Source: Symbiodinium natans (Eukaryota > Sar > Dinophyceae > Suessiales > Symbiodiniaceae). From it: 64,000 nt of DNA. The stretch is taken from NCBI GenBank assembly GCA_905221605.1, contig CAJNDS010002141.1:380878-444877 (forward strand), given 5' to 3'. Shown one piece after another: positions 1-10,059 of this stretch. The notes beneath the pieces are model-generated. The model was not told the origin of the DNA. It ran no database searches and was given only the letters and a program-made list of their open reading frames with translations. The position numbers were made by a program, and so were the translations under genes. Each line of letters opens with the position of its first letter. Positions within the stretch are counted from its first letter, which is position 1.

Positions 1-81
1 GCGTGTGTGCGTGCGCATGTCGAGTGCCATGTTATGGAGTTATGCCAGCATCCTTCGAAATCCTGCCGCCCAAAACCCTTT

Positions 82-190
82 CCGGAGCCGCTGATGCTGC
101 TGATGCTCGCTTGCAAAGAGAAACGAAGCCTCGATGATGCGCACCCTGGCCCCCCGCCCGGCCGCGCATCATGAGCATCAGCGGCTCCGG
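82..190. repeat. Small inverted-repeat element
   Basis: A perfect 17-bp inverted repeat (CCGGAGCCGCTGATGCT at 82-98, its complement at 174-190) encloses about 75 bp. A related CGCTGATGCTC stretch recurs near 325. This looks like a MITE-sized element or a stable hairpin. No target-site duplication is obvious. Confidence 0.5.
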
Positions 191-973
191 CCTCCAGGCA
201 TGCATGGCTTATAGGGGCATATGCCGGCCTCAAAACGGAAATGTCCGTAACAGCACGAAAACCACGGTATTTACAGCGATTTCTGTGTTTTCCAAGCTCT
301 CAGCCGCATCCGAAACCCAAAACCCAACCCGCTGATGCTCATGCGCGCTCTTGTGGGGGTCCTTTCAGTGGCCAATGCCACCCAAAAAACATCAGCAACG
401 CGTATTTGGCCAAAGTTGAAAAAGAGAGTCGATGATGCTCTCCGGGGTCGTTTTTGGGACCCCCATGGGGCACCCAAAAAATGCGTCCAGGCCCAAATTC
501 GGTGGGAAATAGCGCGTTTTTCGCGATAAAAATTGTACCTGAAAATTGATGCCCTTCGGGAGCCGCATTTGGAACCGGATGTTGGGGAGCCAACCGGGTC
601 AGCGGCTTAACCCCCCCCCCCCTCATAGCTAAAGCTATAGGGCTGGCGCCTAACGGCGTCGGACCACGGGCGTGCCCGGATTTAAGAGCCTCCGGCTCAA
701 GCCGCCGACCCCGCAGGAGCATAGTTGAAAGGTTTAAACGCGTTGGTTAGGTCAAAGGATGCCAAAGTTGGTGGGGGGGGGGGGTGGTAGGGGGGTGGGG
801 GGGGGGGGGGTGGGGGTAGTGGGGGGGGTGGGGGGGGGTGGGGTGGGCCGTAGGGGGGGGGGGGTAGGGAGGTTTCCCATCCAACACACCGCCAGGGTCG
901 GCGGACCCTGAACCCCTGGACCCCACACCCTAAACCCCTAAACCCTAAACCCTCAGCCCTAAACTGCAGCCAG
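191..973. other. Non-coding stretch with G/C homopolymers
   Basis: No convincing gene. It contains GATGATGC-rich sequence, a C run near 611-621, and a long G-rich tract at about 771-862 with only scattered T and A. The last part (900-965) is degenerate CCCTAAA repeat leading into the exon-like island at 974. Confidence 0.5.
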
Positions 974-1039
974 GTCTCGCGGCTGGCTCCGGATGTCGTT
1001 CGGCGGTTGGCCAAGACTTTCAACACTGAGCGCGCCGAG
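974..1039 (+). CDS. Exon-like island, possible 5' part of ankyrin-type gene
   Basis: Sixty-six bases (22 codons, no stop) lie between CCAG and GTCCGC. They read VSRLAPDVVRRLAKTFNTER followed by AE, an ordinary amphipathic protein sequence in GC-rich codons. CCCTAAA-type repeat lies upstream and TTTAGGG-type repeat downstream, the same arrangement seen around the better-supported exons. Assignment to the same gene as the downstream ankyrin exons is inference from strand and order only. Confidence 0.6.
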
Positions 1040-1256
1040 GTCCGCCCCCTTGCCCTCTCACGGGGCTTTAGGGGTGCGGGTTTGGGGTTTAGGGTTTAGG
1101 GTTCAGGGTTTAGGGTCTAGGGTAGGCTTTAGGGCTCAGGGGGTTTAGGGGGTGTACTCGGTGGAATATGCTATAGTTCCCAAAGTTTGCTCTAAGACGA
1201 TCATATCTACGAATATTTTTCAAAGGGCGTTAAAGGCTGTCCTATTTTAGGGGTTC

Positions 1257-1359
1257 GGGTCCATGTACCTAAATAAGGTATACTTGGGCCTTAAAGTACT
1301 TGCTTTCTTTTTAAATGGACTTTGATCTCCAAGTATATAATCATGAGGTACATGGACCC
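1257..1359. mobile_element. MITE-like element, 14-bp perfect TIR (family 4)
   Basis: GGGTCCATGTACCT at 1257-1270 is the exact inverted complement of AGGTACATGGACCC at 1346-1359, giving a 103-bp non-coding element. A second copy lies at 48027-48165. It sits in telomere-like repeat and encodes nothing. Confidence 0.65.
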
Positions 1360-1437
1360 GTAGGGTTAGGTTTCAGGATTGCGGCTGCTGAGATCGTTGG
1401 GCTCGGGTGCTTAAGGTTGACACAGAGTTGTGCTATC

Positions 1438-1495
1438 GTTTAGGGTTTAGGGTTTAGGGTTTAGGGTTTAGGGTTTAGGGTTTAGGGTTTAGGGT
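1438..1495. repeat. TTTAGGG tract
   Basis: Eight near-perfect tandem TTTAGGG heptamers. It is interstitial: non-repetitive sequence and candidate exons lie on both sides. Confidence 0.95.
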
Positions 1496-1499
1496 CGTA

Positions 1500-2039
1500 C
1501 CCCTTGGTCCTCCCGCCCCTCTTACACATCCCCCGAGTCAAATAAAAAACAACCCTAGTCAACCCTGAAAAGACCCTGCAATCTAGGGCTTTAACACCCC
1601 GAATAGGGGGTTTTTGGGGTTCTTCTAATATAACTTTCTTTGGGGGGACCATCAGGGAAGAATATTAGTAGTTTTTCCGACCCCTATATTGCATCATTTT
1701 TGAAGCTGACGAAGCTGCCCAGATCACCCAGAGGCCCAAAGCCATGGCACAAATCTCTGCACCTAAAACCCAGACCAATCCACGTCCAAAACGTAAACCC
1801 TAAACCCAGAACCCCCAAGCCCGAAGCCCCAAGCCCAGACCTGCACCTCATGGCTTTCTGCGCTTTGTGCCAACAAAAGCATAGCCCCTAAACCCTGGAA
1901 CCGTAAGGGTTTAGGGTTTGGGGGCTCGGGTTTAGGGTTTAGGGTTTAGGGCTAGGGTTTAGGGTTTAGGGTTTAGGACCCTAAAACCCCAAAAGCCTTA
2001 AACCCTTCAGCCCCAAACCCACAAAAATCAGACCCGCAA
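1500..2039. other. Degenerate telomere-like repeat, no gene seen
   Basis: Mixed TTTAGGG and CCCTAAA fragments with short unique pieces. An open frame at 1640-1891 is mostly translated repeat (PKP-rich) and is not supported as a gene. Confidence 0.5.
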
Positions 2040-2155
2040 AAGCGAAAACCTAAACCCTAAACCCTAAACCCTAAACCCTAAACCCTAAACCCTAAACCCT
2101 AAACCCTAAACCCTAAACCCTAAACCCTAAACCCTAAACCCTAAACCCTAAACCT
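2040..2155. repeat. CCCTAAA tract
   Basis: About sixteen nearly perfect CCCTAAA heptamers, in the opposite orientation to the tract at 1438. Opposite orientations close together argue against a chromosome end. Confidence 0.95.
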
Positions 2156-2362
2156 CTGCAGCTCATGGCCCAGAGCTGTGAGTAGACCGAAGTCCCTGGG
2201 GCCCTGGGACCGGCCCGCTCCTTGCGGCCGTCGCGACCGGGCCATGCCGGGGACTTAGAAGACCGCAGGAACACTGCAAAGGGATCTTATTTTTTGTTTT
2301 CTTTTCGGGGTTCTTTGGGGTTCAGGTTTTAGGGTATAGCGTTTGAGATTTGTCTTTTGAAG

Positions 2363-2540
2363 GTCGCCAACGCCCTCGCTTCGCCTTGCCCGGGATCTGG
2401 TGCTCCTATTTCGTGCGCTAGCTACCGTATAGGTGGGTCGGCGTGGCAGACGGTCGGTCTCGTGTCACGTCTTCCTCATAAGTCGGTTGGCGTGTCTTCT
2501 CGAGCATGTGCCGACTCGCGCGCGTACTCACTGTCAGCAG
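2363..2540 (+). CDS. Possible exon, weak
   Basis: An island free of telomere-like repeat follows a TTTTGAAG acceptor-like site and stays open for about 59 codons, starting VANALASPCPGSGAP. It ends near GTCAGCAG just before TTTAGGG-type repeat. Composition is compatible with coding, but it is Ser/Ala/Gly-rich and matches no family I recognise, so it may be chance. Confidence 0.3.
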
Positions 2541-3326
2541 GATGTAGGGTTTTGGGGTTTGGGGTTTGGGTTTTAGGGTTTGTCGGTTTGCGTTGTTTGT
2601 TTTAGGCTTGGGGGCTCTCGGTTTTCGTTGTTTTTCTTACTGTCAGAGGGGGTTTTGAAAGGTTCTTGCGTTCGGACACTCTGGGCTGCTTAGGACCCGG
2701 ATGGGGGCTCAGGGCCCTAGAGGCTTATGAGCCTACATGCTTAAACCTCCCCACATAACCTTGCAGCAGCTCAAAACCCTATTGGCCCTAACCAATCCTA
2801 GCCACCCGCCCCACGCTTTAGGGTTTAGGGTTTAGGGTCTAGGGGTTATGGTTCAGGGTTTAGGGTTCAGGGTTTGGGGGGTTTAGGGTTCAGGGTTTAG
2901 GGTTTAGGCCCAAAACACCTAGCTACACCCTTTCGATCGCCTAGTCCCCTAAACCGGAAACCTGAACAAGGGTCCAGGACTGTAGGATTTTAGGGTTGTG
3001 GCAGGGGGTTTAGGGTTTAGGGTTGTAGGGTGTTGAGTTGAATGCAGGTTCTCCACTTGTTTAGGTCTCCCACCTCAAAATACTTGGACCCGGAAACCGA
3101 CCCAACGATCTACCAGGCCACCAAAACCCAAAACCAAGCCCGAAACCCGAAACCCTAAATCCTTTTTCCACTTTTGTTGGGGTCCGCTTGGTAGCCCAGT
3201 GGTCTTTTCGGGTTCGGCACCCTTCCCTTTATAACAAGATGGCTACTGGGTGACCAAGGTTCGGATCCCTTTTATGCCCCCCCCCCCCCCCCCCCCCCCC
3301 CCAAAACAAAAATCAAGAATATAAAG
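2541..3326. other. Repeat-rich intergenic or intronic DNA
   Basis: Degenerate TTTAGGG/CCCTAAA with one tRNA-like family-2 element at 3187-3258 and a pure C run at about 3279-3302. No coding island recognised. Confidence 0.5.
3187..3258 (+). mobile_element. Family-2 element, short copy
   Basis: It starts CTTGGTAGCCCAGTGGT and ends TACTGGGTGACCAAG, an imperfect inverted repeat. TAGCCCAGTGG resembles a Pol III A box, and GGTTCGGATCCC directly after the 3' end (from about 3258) resembles a B box. It is shorter than the copies at 32241 and 45124. Confidence 0.5.
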
Positions 3327-3387
3327 GTCATCGTCTTGATGTTTGCGGCGATGCCCAAGAGTCTCCATGCTCAACCGAGAGCCCGTT
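3327..3387 (+). CDS. Possible ankyrin-type exon
   Basis: After ATAAAG the frame reads VIVLMFAAMPKSLHAQPRAR. The VLMFAA core resembles the ankyrin helix seen at 7045 (AVMFAA). The donor is uncertain (GT at 3388). CCCTAAA repeat follows and poly-C precedes. Confidence 0.4.
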
Positions 3388-3459
3388 GTCACCAAAACCC
3401 TAAACCCTAACCCCAACCCTAAACCCTAAACCCAGAGGCTTTACTCATCCAAAACCGGC

Positions 3460-3493
<34 letters not shown>

Positions 3494-4410
3494 CAAAGTC
3501 GCAACGCGTCTGAACTCCGCCGCAACTCCGCCGCTGAACCGCTAAACCTAAACCCCAAACCCTGCTGGAAACTTCATGCATGGTAAGGTTCATGGGTTTA
3601 GGGTTTAAGGCCCTTCCCCCACTCCTTTGTTGCAGCCAATCAATTCATCACTTATGCCCCTCCCCCCTCCCAGATAAGACTACGTACCCATCTAGGGTTT
3701 AGGGCTTAGGGTTTAGGGTTTAGGGTTTAGGGTTTAGTGTTTATGAATGCCGTCAGCGGAAGCATCCGAGGCCTCTTCGCGTGCTAGATCAAAGATCCGT
3801 TGAGGCTGCGACTGGGTGCAGAGCTACGTTCTTGCTCCCTAAACTATGAGCCACTCGGCTCCATACCTACGACACAAAATACACCTTATTGGGTTTAACG
3901 GTTTAGGGTTTGGGGCTCGGGGTTTAGGGCGTAGGACCCAGAGCAGGCAGTTGTTCCATTTTTGGGGTTTTGGGTTCCCTTTTCAGCCTCTTGTAAACCC
4001 AAATAAAAGGGCACCGTTTGTGCTTCTAGTACTCTTGGGTTTAGATACACACCCAAGACTTCTACAACATGGCCTGAGACCCCAAACACCCTAATTCCAA
4101 AGCACCTGCCCTTGGTGTGGGTGTTGTGAGAATTCCAGGACGGGCTATTGGGCCCTATAATCCCCAGAATCAACCCTATAAAGGGCCTTTTTAAGGGGTT
4201 ATAAGGTATAATTGCCCGTCCTGTTTGTCGTGGTGGTGATATTCATCATGAACCTTCACACTCATTATCGTAAGCATAGTCTTCATACATTGTGAACCCT
4301 TAGACCTTCAAATCCTGAAACCCTGAAGCCCTAACCCCGAACCCTGAAACCCTGAAACTTGAAACCCTGAGACCCTAAACCCTGCAACCCCAAAACCCCA
4401 ACACCTCGAG
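3388..4410. other. Repeat-rich stretch between candidate exons
   Basis: Contains a 25-30 nt C run (about 3464-3492), TTTAGGG tracts near 3693-3735, a family-1 element at 3931-4044 and CCCTGAA-type degenerate repeat at 4310-4400. No further exon could be supported. Confidence 0.5.
3931..4044. mobile_element. Family-1 MITE-like copy
   Basis: Left end GTAGGACCCAGAGCAG and right end CTAGTACTCTTGGGTTTAG are imperfect inverted repeats. The interior shares the lines GGGTTCCCTT and AAAGGGCACC with the copies at 7228, 31181, 41219, 41858, 45768 and 51380. Confidence 0.6.
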
Positions 4411-4506
4411 CAAGTGCTGTTTTGGGCAGCAGCGCAGGGGTACTTCCCAACCAACAAGAAGTTCGCGGAAGTGCTGCGCGAAAGACCGGAGATGGACCCG
4501 TGCCGG
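4411..4506 (+). CDS. Ankyrin-type exon
   Basis: Thirty-two codons without stop lie between CTCGAG and GTTTCTTG. The translation begins QVLFWAAAQGYFPTNKKF and continues AEVLRERPEMDP, close to an ankyrin repeat (LxxAAxxG helix then a second helix). CCCTAAA-like repeat ends just upstream, and a long TTTAGGG tract starts 14 bp after the donor. Confidence 0.7.
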
Positions 4507-4519
4507 GTTTCTTGCTAGC

Positions 4520-4621
4520 GGTTTAGGGTTTAGGGTTTAGGGTTTAGGGTTTAGGGTTTAGGGTTTAGGGATTAGGGTTTAGGGTTAGGGTTTAGGGTTT
4601 AGGGTTTAGGGTTTAGGGTTT
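4520..4621. repeat. TTTAGGG tract (intronic)
   Basis: About fourteen heptamers with one ATTAGGG and one TTAGGG variant, directly downstream of the exon at 4411-4506. Probable intron interior. Confidence 0.9.
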
Positions 4622-5205
4622 TGTCCGTGGCCCCCTCCAAATGTCTGGTGATTGTTTCGGCAGTTGTTTGTCTCCAGGGGTTATGCCCTGCAGCCTAGAG
4701 CCCTGCTCCCTAAGCCCTCAGACATCCTCCTGAATCCCTCTTAGAGTTTCGGATCTGGGGTTTGGGGCTTTGGGTTTCTGAACCTGAACCCAACAGACAT
4801 GGGCACAAAGGACTGCTGGAAGGAGGGTGTCGGGGTATGTTTGGGTTATCGGGTGCCTAGCAAAGATCGTGTGGATTTTCGTCCTCAAAGCCCTCCTTAC
4901 CCTTCGGCTCAAAATGTATCCATTCTTCCTACTAAACTTGGCACTATCTACATGCGTGCTTCCAGAAACTTCCTCCTTCATGAAGACTCGATTTAGGGGA
5001 TGCAGGGTCTCAGGATGGGTTTTTAGGGTGGCCGGGCCTTGAGGACCCCCGAGGGCTCAAAAAAACCCAAAGCCAAAACGTTTCATGTATTCAGCGGTTC
5101 AGGGCGCCAATCATGGCGGCGTGCCCTCCCAAACCTACCAATACCGCCCCATAGCCCTGCACCCACAACGTAGGGTTTGGTGCAGGACCTGTACTACCTT
5201 TGCAG

Positions 5206-5259
5206 CATCGGCAAGAGCCGGTGTCTTATTGGGCGGCTGGGGGTTCACCCAAGCATGAG
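5206..5259 (+). CDS. Ankyrin-type exon with GC donor
   Basis: Eighteen codons after TTTGCAG: HRQEPVSYWAAGGSPKHE. The YWAAGG core matches the first ankyrin helix. The next bases are GCTTGC, so the donor would be GC rather than GT, an accepted dinoflagellate variant. Confidence 0.6.
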
Positions 5260-5654
5260 GCTTGCATTGTTCCAACCCTAAACCCTAAAGGTTTCCACTG
5301 TTCTATGCCTACCCTCATGGGTTCCCCTACTATCCCCCTCTATCCAACACAACCGTTTAAAAGCCCTAGCGTTTAGGGTAGCCCCTTTAAACCAAACAGG
5401 GTACCCGTTTCACGGGTTTCTCTTGGGTCTAGTACTCGTCCCCCCAGACAACTTTTTAAACCCTAGACGCCAGGGTTCTACGCTTTTTGGGTTTAGGGTT
5501 TTAGACCTTAGATGGTGTCTGGTCCATGTCGTTCGTGGGACTAGTATGGAGTAGCAGGCCCCATGGCACCCTTGGTCCCTACTTCCTGAGTGACTAGAAA
5601 ATCCTCTGGTGAAGTCCCGAAACCCCGAACCCTAAACCCGAAGCCGCAACTCAG

Positions 5655-5695
5655 GAAGACCACTCCAGCATTCGACCTCCTTGAAGGGGCTCCAG
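5655..5695 (+). CDS. Short ankyrin-like exon
   Basis: Forty-one bases between ACTCAG and GTTACT. One frame reads KTTPAFDLLEGAP, like the ankyrin turn and helix TPLDLL. It does not join in phase with the exon ending at 5259, so a missing exon or a different border is likely. Confidence 0.45.
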
Positions 5696-5699
5696 GTTA

Positions 5700-5802
5700 C
5701 TCAGTAGTAGAGTAGGTAACCTTTAACCTTTTTGGGGTAATAGAATCCTATTAGAATCCCAAAGGTTAACCTTTAAAACCCCTAGGTACTGGACAACTAA
5801 GG
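5700..5802. repeat. Dispersed repeat (family 6)
   Basis: TAGAGTAGGTAACCTTTAAC and TTTTTGGGGTA, then ACTGGACAACTAAGG, recur in the same order at 48338-48422. About 100 bp, non-coding, located just after an exon. Confidence 0.6.
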
Positions 5803-6151
5803 TTAGGATTTAGGGTTTTCGTGTTGGGGTCATTAATCCTAAAGCCCCTCAGCTCAGGTCAACAACCCTCTAGGGCCAGTACAGGAGCCTATAAATAATT
5901 GCCAATGCTATCCCCTTGTAATTTGAATGTAGTATAAACTACCCAAGGTACGCACTGAAGTTACATAGCTTACTAGAAGGTTTTAGGGTTTCGGGTTGAG
6001 GGCATGAGGGCATAGGGCCTCAGGGTTTTCAACGCCCCCAAACCTTGCCCCTACACCCTAAACCCTAAACCCCTTTACTAAAGAAATATGCCTTAAGTCA
6101 TTCCTGAAACCCTAAACCCGAAACCCTAAATCCCAAACCCTAACCCAAACA

Positions 6152-6174
6152 CCCCCCCCCCCCCCCCCCCCCCC
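6152..6174. repeat. Poly-C run
   Basis: About 23 consecutive C, one of many dC/dG runs in the window. The exact length may be uncertain because homopolymers are hard to sequence. Confidence 0.85.
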
Positions 6175-6209
6175 GAAATGTAGGGATCCTGTCGCCTAGG
6201 TCACTCCAG

Positions 6210-6258
6210 GTTAGAGAAGTGCTTGAAGAGCCAGGTTGACGTCAACAAGCCCAATGAG
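6210..6258 (+). CDS. Ankyrin-like exon
   Basis: After CTCCAG the open frame reads LEKCLKSQVDVNKPNE, with SQVDVNKPN like the ankyrin loop (SGADVNxxN). An alternative acceptor is CCTAG at 6199. The bases after GAG are GCCTTC, a possible GC donor, and CCCTAAA repeat follows at once. Confidence 0.55.
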
Positions 6259-6369
6259 GCCTTCAAGAGCTTCCCTAAACCCTAAACCCTAAACCCTGAA
6301 CCCTAAACCCCAAACCCTAAACCCCAAAACCTAAACCCGAAACAGAACCCAGCAAATGATCTTTACAAG

Positions 6370-6466
6370 GTGCCGAAGTCCCGAATCTTTATTGAGCTTG
6401 ACCCCGATGATGTTAAAATGGAAGAGTTGGATTGGAGCCTGTTGCGCCCGCGGACTCTGCGTTGTG
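6370..6466 (+). CDS. Exon, acidic segment
   Basis: Ninety-seven bases between TTACAAG and GTGTATC. It reads VPKSRIFIELDPDDVKMEEL then DWSLLRPRTLRC, ending in phase 1. The next island at 6583 starts in phase 1, so the two join with no stop. Confidence 0.7.
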
Positions 6467-6582
6467 GTGTATCAGGGGTCCCATACTCAAGGACCATGTA
6501 ACTGCTCTAAACCCTAATTAACACTCTAAACCCTAAACCCTAAACCCTAAACCCCCGTTGGATTAGTTTCTGGAGCTCTAAG

Positions 6583-6637
6583 CCCGCCACTATGAGCAGA
6601 TGCAGAACTCAGCCCAAAGCCTTGCTTACAGATCGAG
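6583..6637 (+). CDS. Exon bounded by GTTTAGGG donor
   Basis: Fifty-five bases after CTCTAAG, reading (A)RHYEQMQNSAQSLAYRS and ending in phase 2 directly at GTTTAGGGTTTG. The first codon is completed by the last base of the exon at 6370-6466. Here the telomere-like repeat itself forms the 5' splice site. Confidence 0.65.
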
Positions 6638-7044
6638 GTTTAGGGTTTGTAGGGTTTTTAGGGTTTGTAGGGTTTAGGTTTATGGGGTTTACAGGGTTTA
6701 TCGAGTTTTAGGGTTAGAGGGTTTGTAAGGTTTATGGGGTTTACAGGCTTTGTAGATTTTATGGGTTACCTGGGTCCCTATTTACCTACAGGTTAGTAGT
6801 AACGACCCCTGAATTTGTAGGTATAGCCCACTAGACTGTAGGTAAAGAGAGTCCCAGGTATAGGGTGTGTAGGAGGTATCGGGTTTATGGGTTTACTGGA
6901 GTTTATGGGTTTTTTGGGGCTTATGGGGTTTGTAGGGCTTATATTATGGTTTGCAGGCTTTATAGGCATTTTAGGGTTTGCAGCCTTTATAGGTTTTGTA
7001 GGGTTCGTAGGGTTTATGGGGTTTGTGAACCCTCCCTGTGCCAG

Positions 7045-7116
7045 ATGGGTGCCACAGCCGTGATGTTCGCCGCGCGTGCGTGGCAGGGAGCCAAGACTTT
7101 GCCGAGAGAACCCATA
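7045..7116 (+). CDS. Ankyrin-repeat exon
   Basis: Twenty-four codons after TGTGCCAG, starting MGATAVMFAARAWQGAKTL. GATAVMFAA matches the core ankyrin motif GxTPLHxAA. GTCTAGG follows as donor and then TTTAGGG repeat. The ATG is probably internal, not a start. Confidence 0.65.
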
Positions 7117-7137
7117 GTCTAGGACCAAGAGTAGGGT

Positions 7138-7228
7138 TTAGGGTTTGGGGTTTAAGGTTTAGGGTTTAGGGTTTAGGGTTTAGGGTTTAGGGTTTAGGGT
7201 TTAGGGTTTAGGGTTTAGGGTTTAGGGC
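7138..7228. repeat. TTTAGGG tract
   Basis: About twelve heptamers running into a family-1 element at 7228. Confidence 0.9.
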
Positions 7229-7336
7229 TAGGACCCAGAGAGGCTCCATTCCCTTTTTTAGGGTTTAAATTCCCTTATAAGCCGGCTTAAACCAAAAAGG
7301 GCACCCTTTTTATTCTTAGCCTACTCCGGGGTCTAG
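7228..7336. mobile_element. Family-1 MITE-like copy
   Basis: CTAGGACCCAGAG at the left end and CTACTCCGGGGTCTAG at the right end are imperfect inverted repeats. It is inserted at the end of a TTTAGGG tract, 109 bp long and non-coding. Confidence 0.65.
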
Positions 7337-7477
7337 TAGGCCTGAATTTGCGGTGTACTGTAGGGGCTGCCTTGAAAGCCCAAAACTCCAAGCCCCAGCG
7401 CTCTACAAGCCCTAAACCCCAACCTCCGCATGCGCCCCCCAAACCCTGTGCACCCTAAACCCCAAACCCCAAACCCC

Positions 7478-7548
7478 AAACCCTAAACCCTAAACCCTAA
7501 ACCCTAAACCCTAAACCCTAAACCCTAAACCCTAAACCCTAAACCCTA
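7478..7548. repeat. CCCTAAA tract
   Basis: About ten heptamers in CCCTAAA orientation, upstream of the ankyrin exon at 7578. Confidence 0.9.
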
Positions 7549-7577
7549 CCCCCTACCCCATGAGTGCCCCCTCCGAG

Positions 7578-7637
7578 GTCCCCCTCTTTCGTGGAGCGGC
7601 TTATCGAAGCGAAGGCCGATGTGAATGCCGAGGCAAA
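7578..7637 (+). CDS. Ankyrin-repeat exon
   Basis: The frame reads SPSFVERLIEAKADVNAE then ANRAL, and GTGAGGGTTTAGGG follows as a near-consensus donor merging into the repeat. VERLIEAKADVNA is a textbook second ankyrin helix plus loop. The acceptor is CCGAG, with CCCTAAA repeat just upstream. A second frame is also open, but the ankyrin frame is much more protein-like. Confidence 0.7.
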
Positions 7638-7650
7638 CAGGGCCCTCGTG

Positions 7651-7735
7651 AGGGTTTAGGGTTTAGGGTTTAGGGTTTAGGGTTTAGGGTTTAGGGTTTA
7701 GGGTTTAGGGTTTAGGGTTTAGGGTTTAGGGTTTA
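7651..7735. repeat. TTTAGGG tract
   Basis: Twelve heptamers directly after the exon donor at 7638. Confidence 0.95.
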
Positions 7736-8232
7736 TTGAGGGATTACGGTTTCGGGCTCAAGTTGAGGGTTCAAGGATTTAGGGTTTGGAGTTTAGGGTC
7801 TAGTGCTCAGGGTCTTGCGGACTTTGATTTAGGGCTGAGAGCTCAAGTGGATTCAAGGGCTCAGTTCAAGGGTTTGGGGTTGCATGGTTTAGACATCTTC
7901 GCTTTTCAAGTCAGGTTTATCGAACGTTACTAGCCTTTTCTCAAGGGGACCTCGTTTGGCAATGGATGGAAGTAAGCATATATGAAGTTGAAGTGCTTGT
8001 CGCCCTCGATGATGGGATGGAAGTAAGCACATCCTATGGTCTTCATGACTGCGATGCTCAGACACTTGGCCCTGAACCCCTCAACCTTAACCCTGACCTC
8101 CGATGCCTGTCAGTGCGCCCTAGCAGAATAGCAAGTGAAGCCAAACCCCTTTGGGAATCCTAAACTTAAGCCCCAGGTTCTGAGCCCTTTCCTACCATGT
8201 CAGCCCTGCTTCTGCGATTCCGAGCCCTGTAG

Positions 8233-8280
8233 GACCGCTATGGCGCCACTGCGCTAGACATGGTCAACGATGACGTGCGA
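8233..8280 (+). CDS. Ankyrin-repeat exon
   Basis: Sixteen codons after CTGTAG: DRYGATALDMVNDDVR, followed by GTATTCG. RYGATALDMV matches the ankyrin consensus xGxTALDxA. It begins and ends in phase 0 and can join the next island at 8650. Confidence 0.65.
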
Positions 8281-8649
8281 GTATTCGAGGAGGGGCCAGG
8301 GCGAGTGGCCCAAAGCTGCCAAGCCCTAAACCCTAAACTCGACAAACCCTAAACCCTAAACCCTAGACCCTAGACCCTAAGCCCCGCATTGAGGGTTCAG
8401 AAGGCCTAGGGTTGATAAATACATGATAAGGGCTCAAGCGTGATAAGCTTGTGTGGGAGCCGGGGAGATCCAGAACCAGACAAGGACTTATGCCCGCGCA
8501 CCCTGAGGTTTAGGATTCGGGGTTTAGGGTTTGGGGCTTAGGGTTCAGGATTTTGGGGGTTTAGGGTCGGGGGTTGAGGGTTCGGGATCAGGGTTTGGGG
8601 TTCGGGGTGGCCCCTAAACATGAATCCGTCGTCTCTGAATATGGCGCAG

Positions 8650-8703
8650 GACCAGAAGCGCTTCGAGCAAGCGGATTGCAGAAGGAACGCCTGCAGCGAC
8701 TGG
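8650..8703 (+). CDS. Short exon
   Basis: Eighteen codons after GGCGCAG: DQKRFEQADCRRNACSDW, ending at GTTTTGGGG. It is in phase with the exon at 8233. No domain recognised. Confidence 0.5.
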
Positions 8704-9315
8704 GTTTTGGGGTGGCGGTCGTTTGCAGTATGTACATGTACATGTATTGTTTTTGTACTTACTTTATTTGTTGATAATTGATGATTATATGTAGGTTAAT
8801 GAATATAGAGGGGTGTTCCTATTGGCGGTTTGTGCATGGTTTTACAGGTTTCAAGGTCCCAAACCTTAAGCCCGAAGCCTGTTTGGGCCTTGGGGCGTTA
8901 ATTGAATCCCGGCTCGGGTTCCCAGAAAGCATACACCGCAAGCGCCAAACCCGATTTCCCACACTTCCCTGCAAGAGACCAGAGCTACCGCAGCGAAGGT
9001 CCCGGGGAAAGGGTTGACCCTAAACCCTAAACCCTAAACCCTAAACTAAACCCTAGACCCAAAAGATTTCAATCGGGTACCAGACCTGACCAGTCCTCAG
9101 TCCCCAAAACCCCTGAACCCCGGCCTGGCTACCCATAGAGGTTTAGGGTTTAGGGTTTAGGGTTTAGGGATAAAGGTGGATGGAAATTATGGACCTTGTC
9201 GTGGCCACTACGGGTATGTTCCTGCCCTAAGAGTGCCCTCAACCCTCAGCTCCAACCTTTCGAGCCGAAGGTTGCAAAACCCTAAACCCTATCAATTTGT
9301 TTTTAAACCGTACAT

Positions 9316-9437
9316 CTTAGGGTCATGGCCCCTTAAAAGGGGACCCCCTTAGATACTTACATACCCCTAACCCAAGGGCCCATACTTCAGAACCCCTGTA
9401 AAGGAGGCAAGGGACCATGTGAAGGGACCATGTAACT
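9316..9437. repeat. Dispersed repeat (family 7)
   Basis: It begins TTAGGGTCATGGCCCC, contains GGGCCCATACTTCAGAACCC, and ends GGGACCATGTAACTACCC. Related sequences lie at 44290-44432, 52841-52981 and 57242-57411. Approximate inverted ends suggest another small element family. Confidence 0.5.
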
Positions 9438-10059
9438 ACCCTAAACCCTAAAACCCTAATCCCTACACCCTATATCCTGAAACCCTAAACTTACCCTAAA
9501 CCCTCAACCTGGCAAAGGCGGCGGCTGGCCATGGAGGTTTCCGGTCAGATCTTGTTTGACAGGCGCACGGGCTGTGGGGTGCTTTTAGCTGGGGTTTAGC
9601 TGGTGAAGGGGTCTAGTGTAAATATGAAGACTAATTTAATTACTGAAAGAACTTTGAATATTACTCATCGTCATCGCCATCATCATATCACACTATTTAC
9701 TCGTAGGTATGGGTCTACATGTAGGTGTGAAACGGAGTATTCTCCTTGATGCCGGTGATCGCTCGAAGAGTTTTATGTTACGCAGCATAGCGGCTCAAAG
9801 ATTTCAATCTGCTTTCGCACTCAATACCCTGAACCCTGAACACTAAACCCTAAACCCGAAACCCTGAACCCTGAACCCTAGATCCTACAGTAGTTGGGGT
9901 AGAAAACCTTCAATCTGACGCGTGTTGGGGACAAAGCCCGCGGCCCACATCGCAGGCCGAATGTGGAGGAGCTGGAGCCCTTCTCCGCCTCTCGACTTGG
10001 GGTTTGCGCTAAGCTGCCTTGCCCGCGTTGGTTTCAATAGTGGGTTCCCGTGCGTGCTC

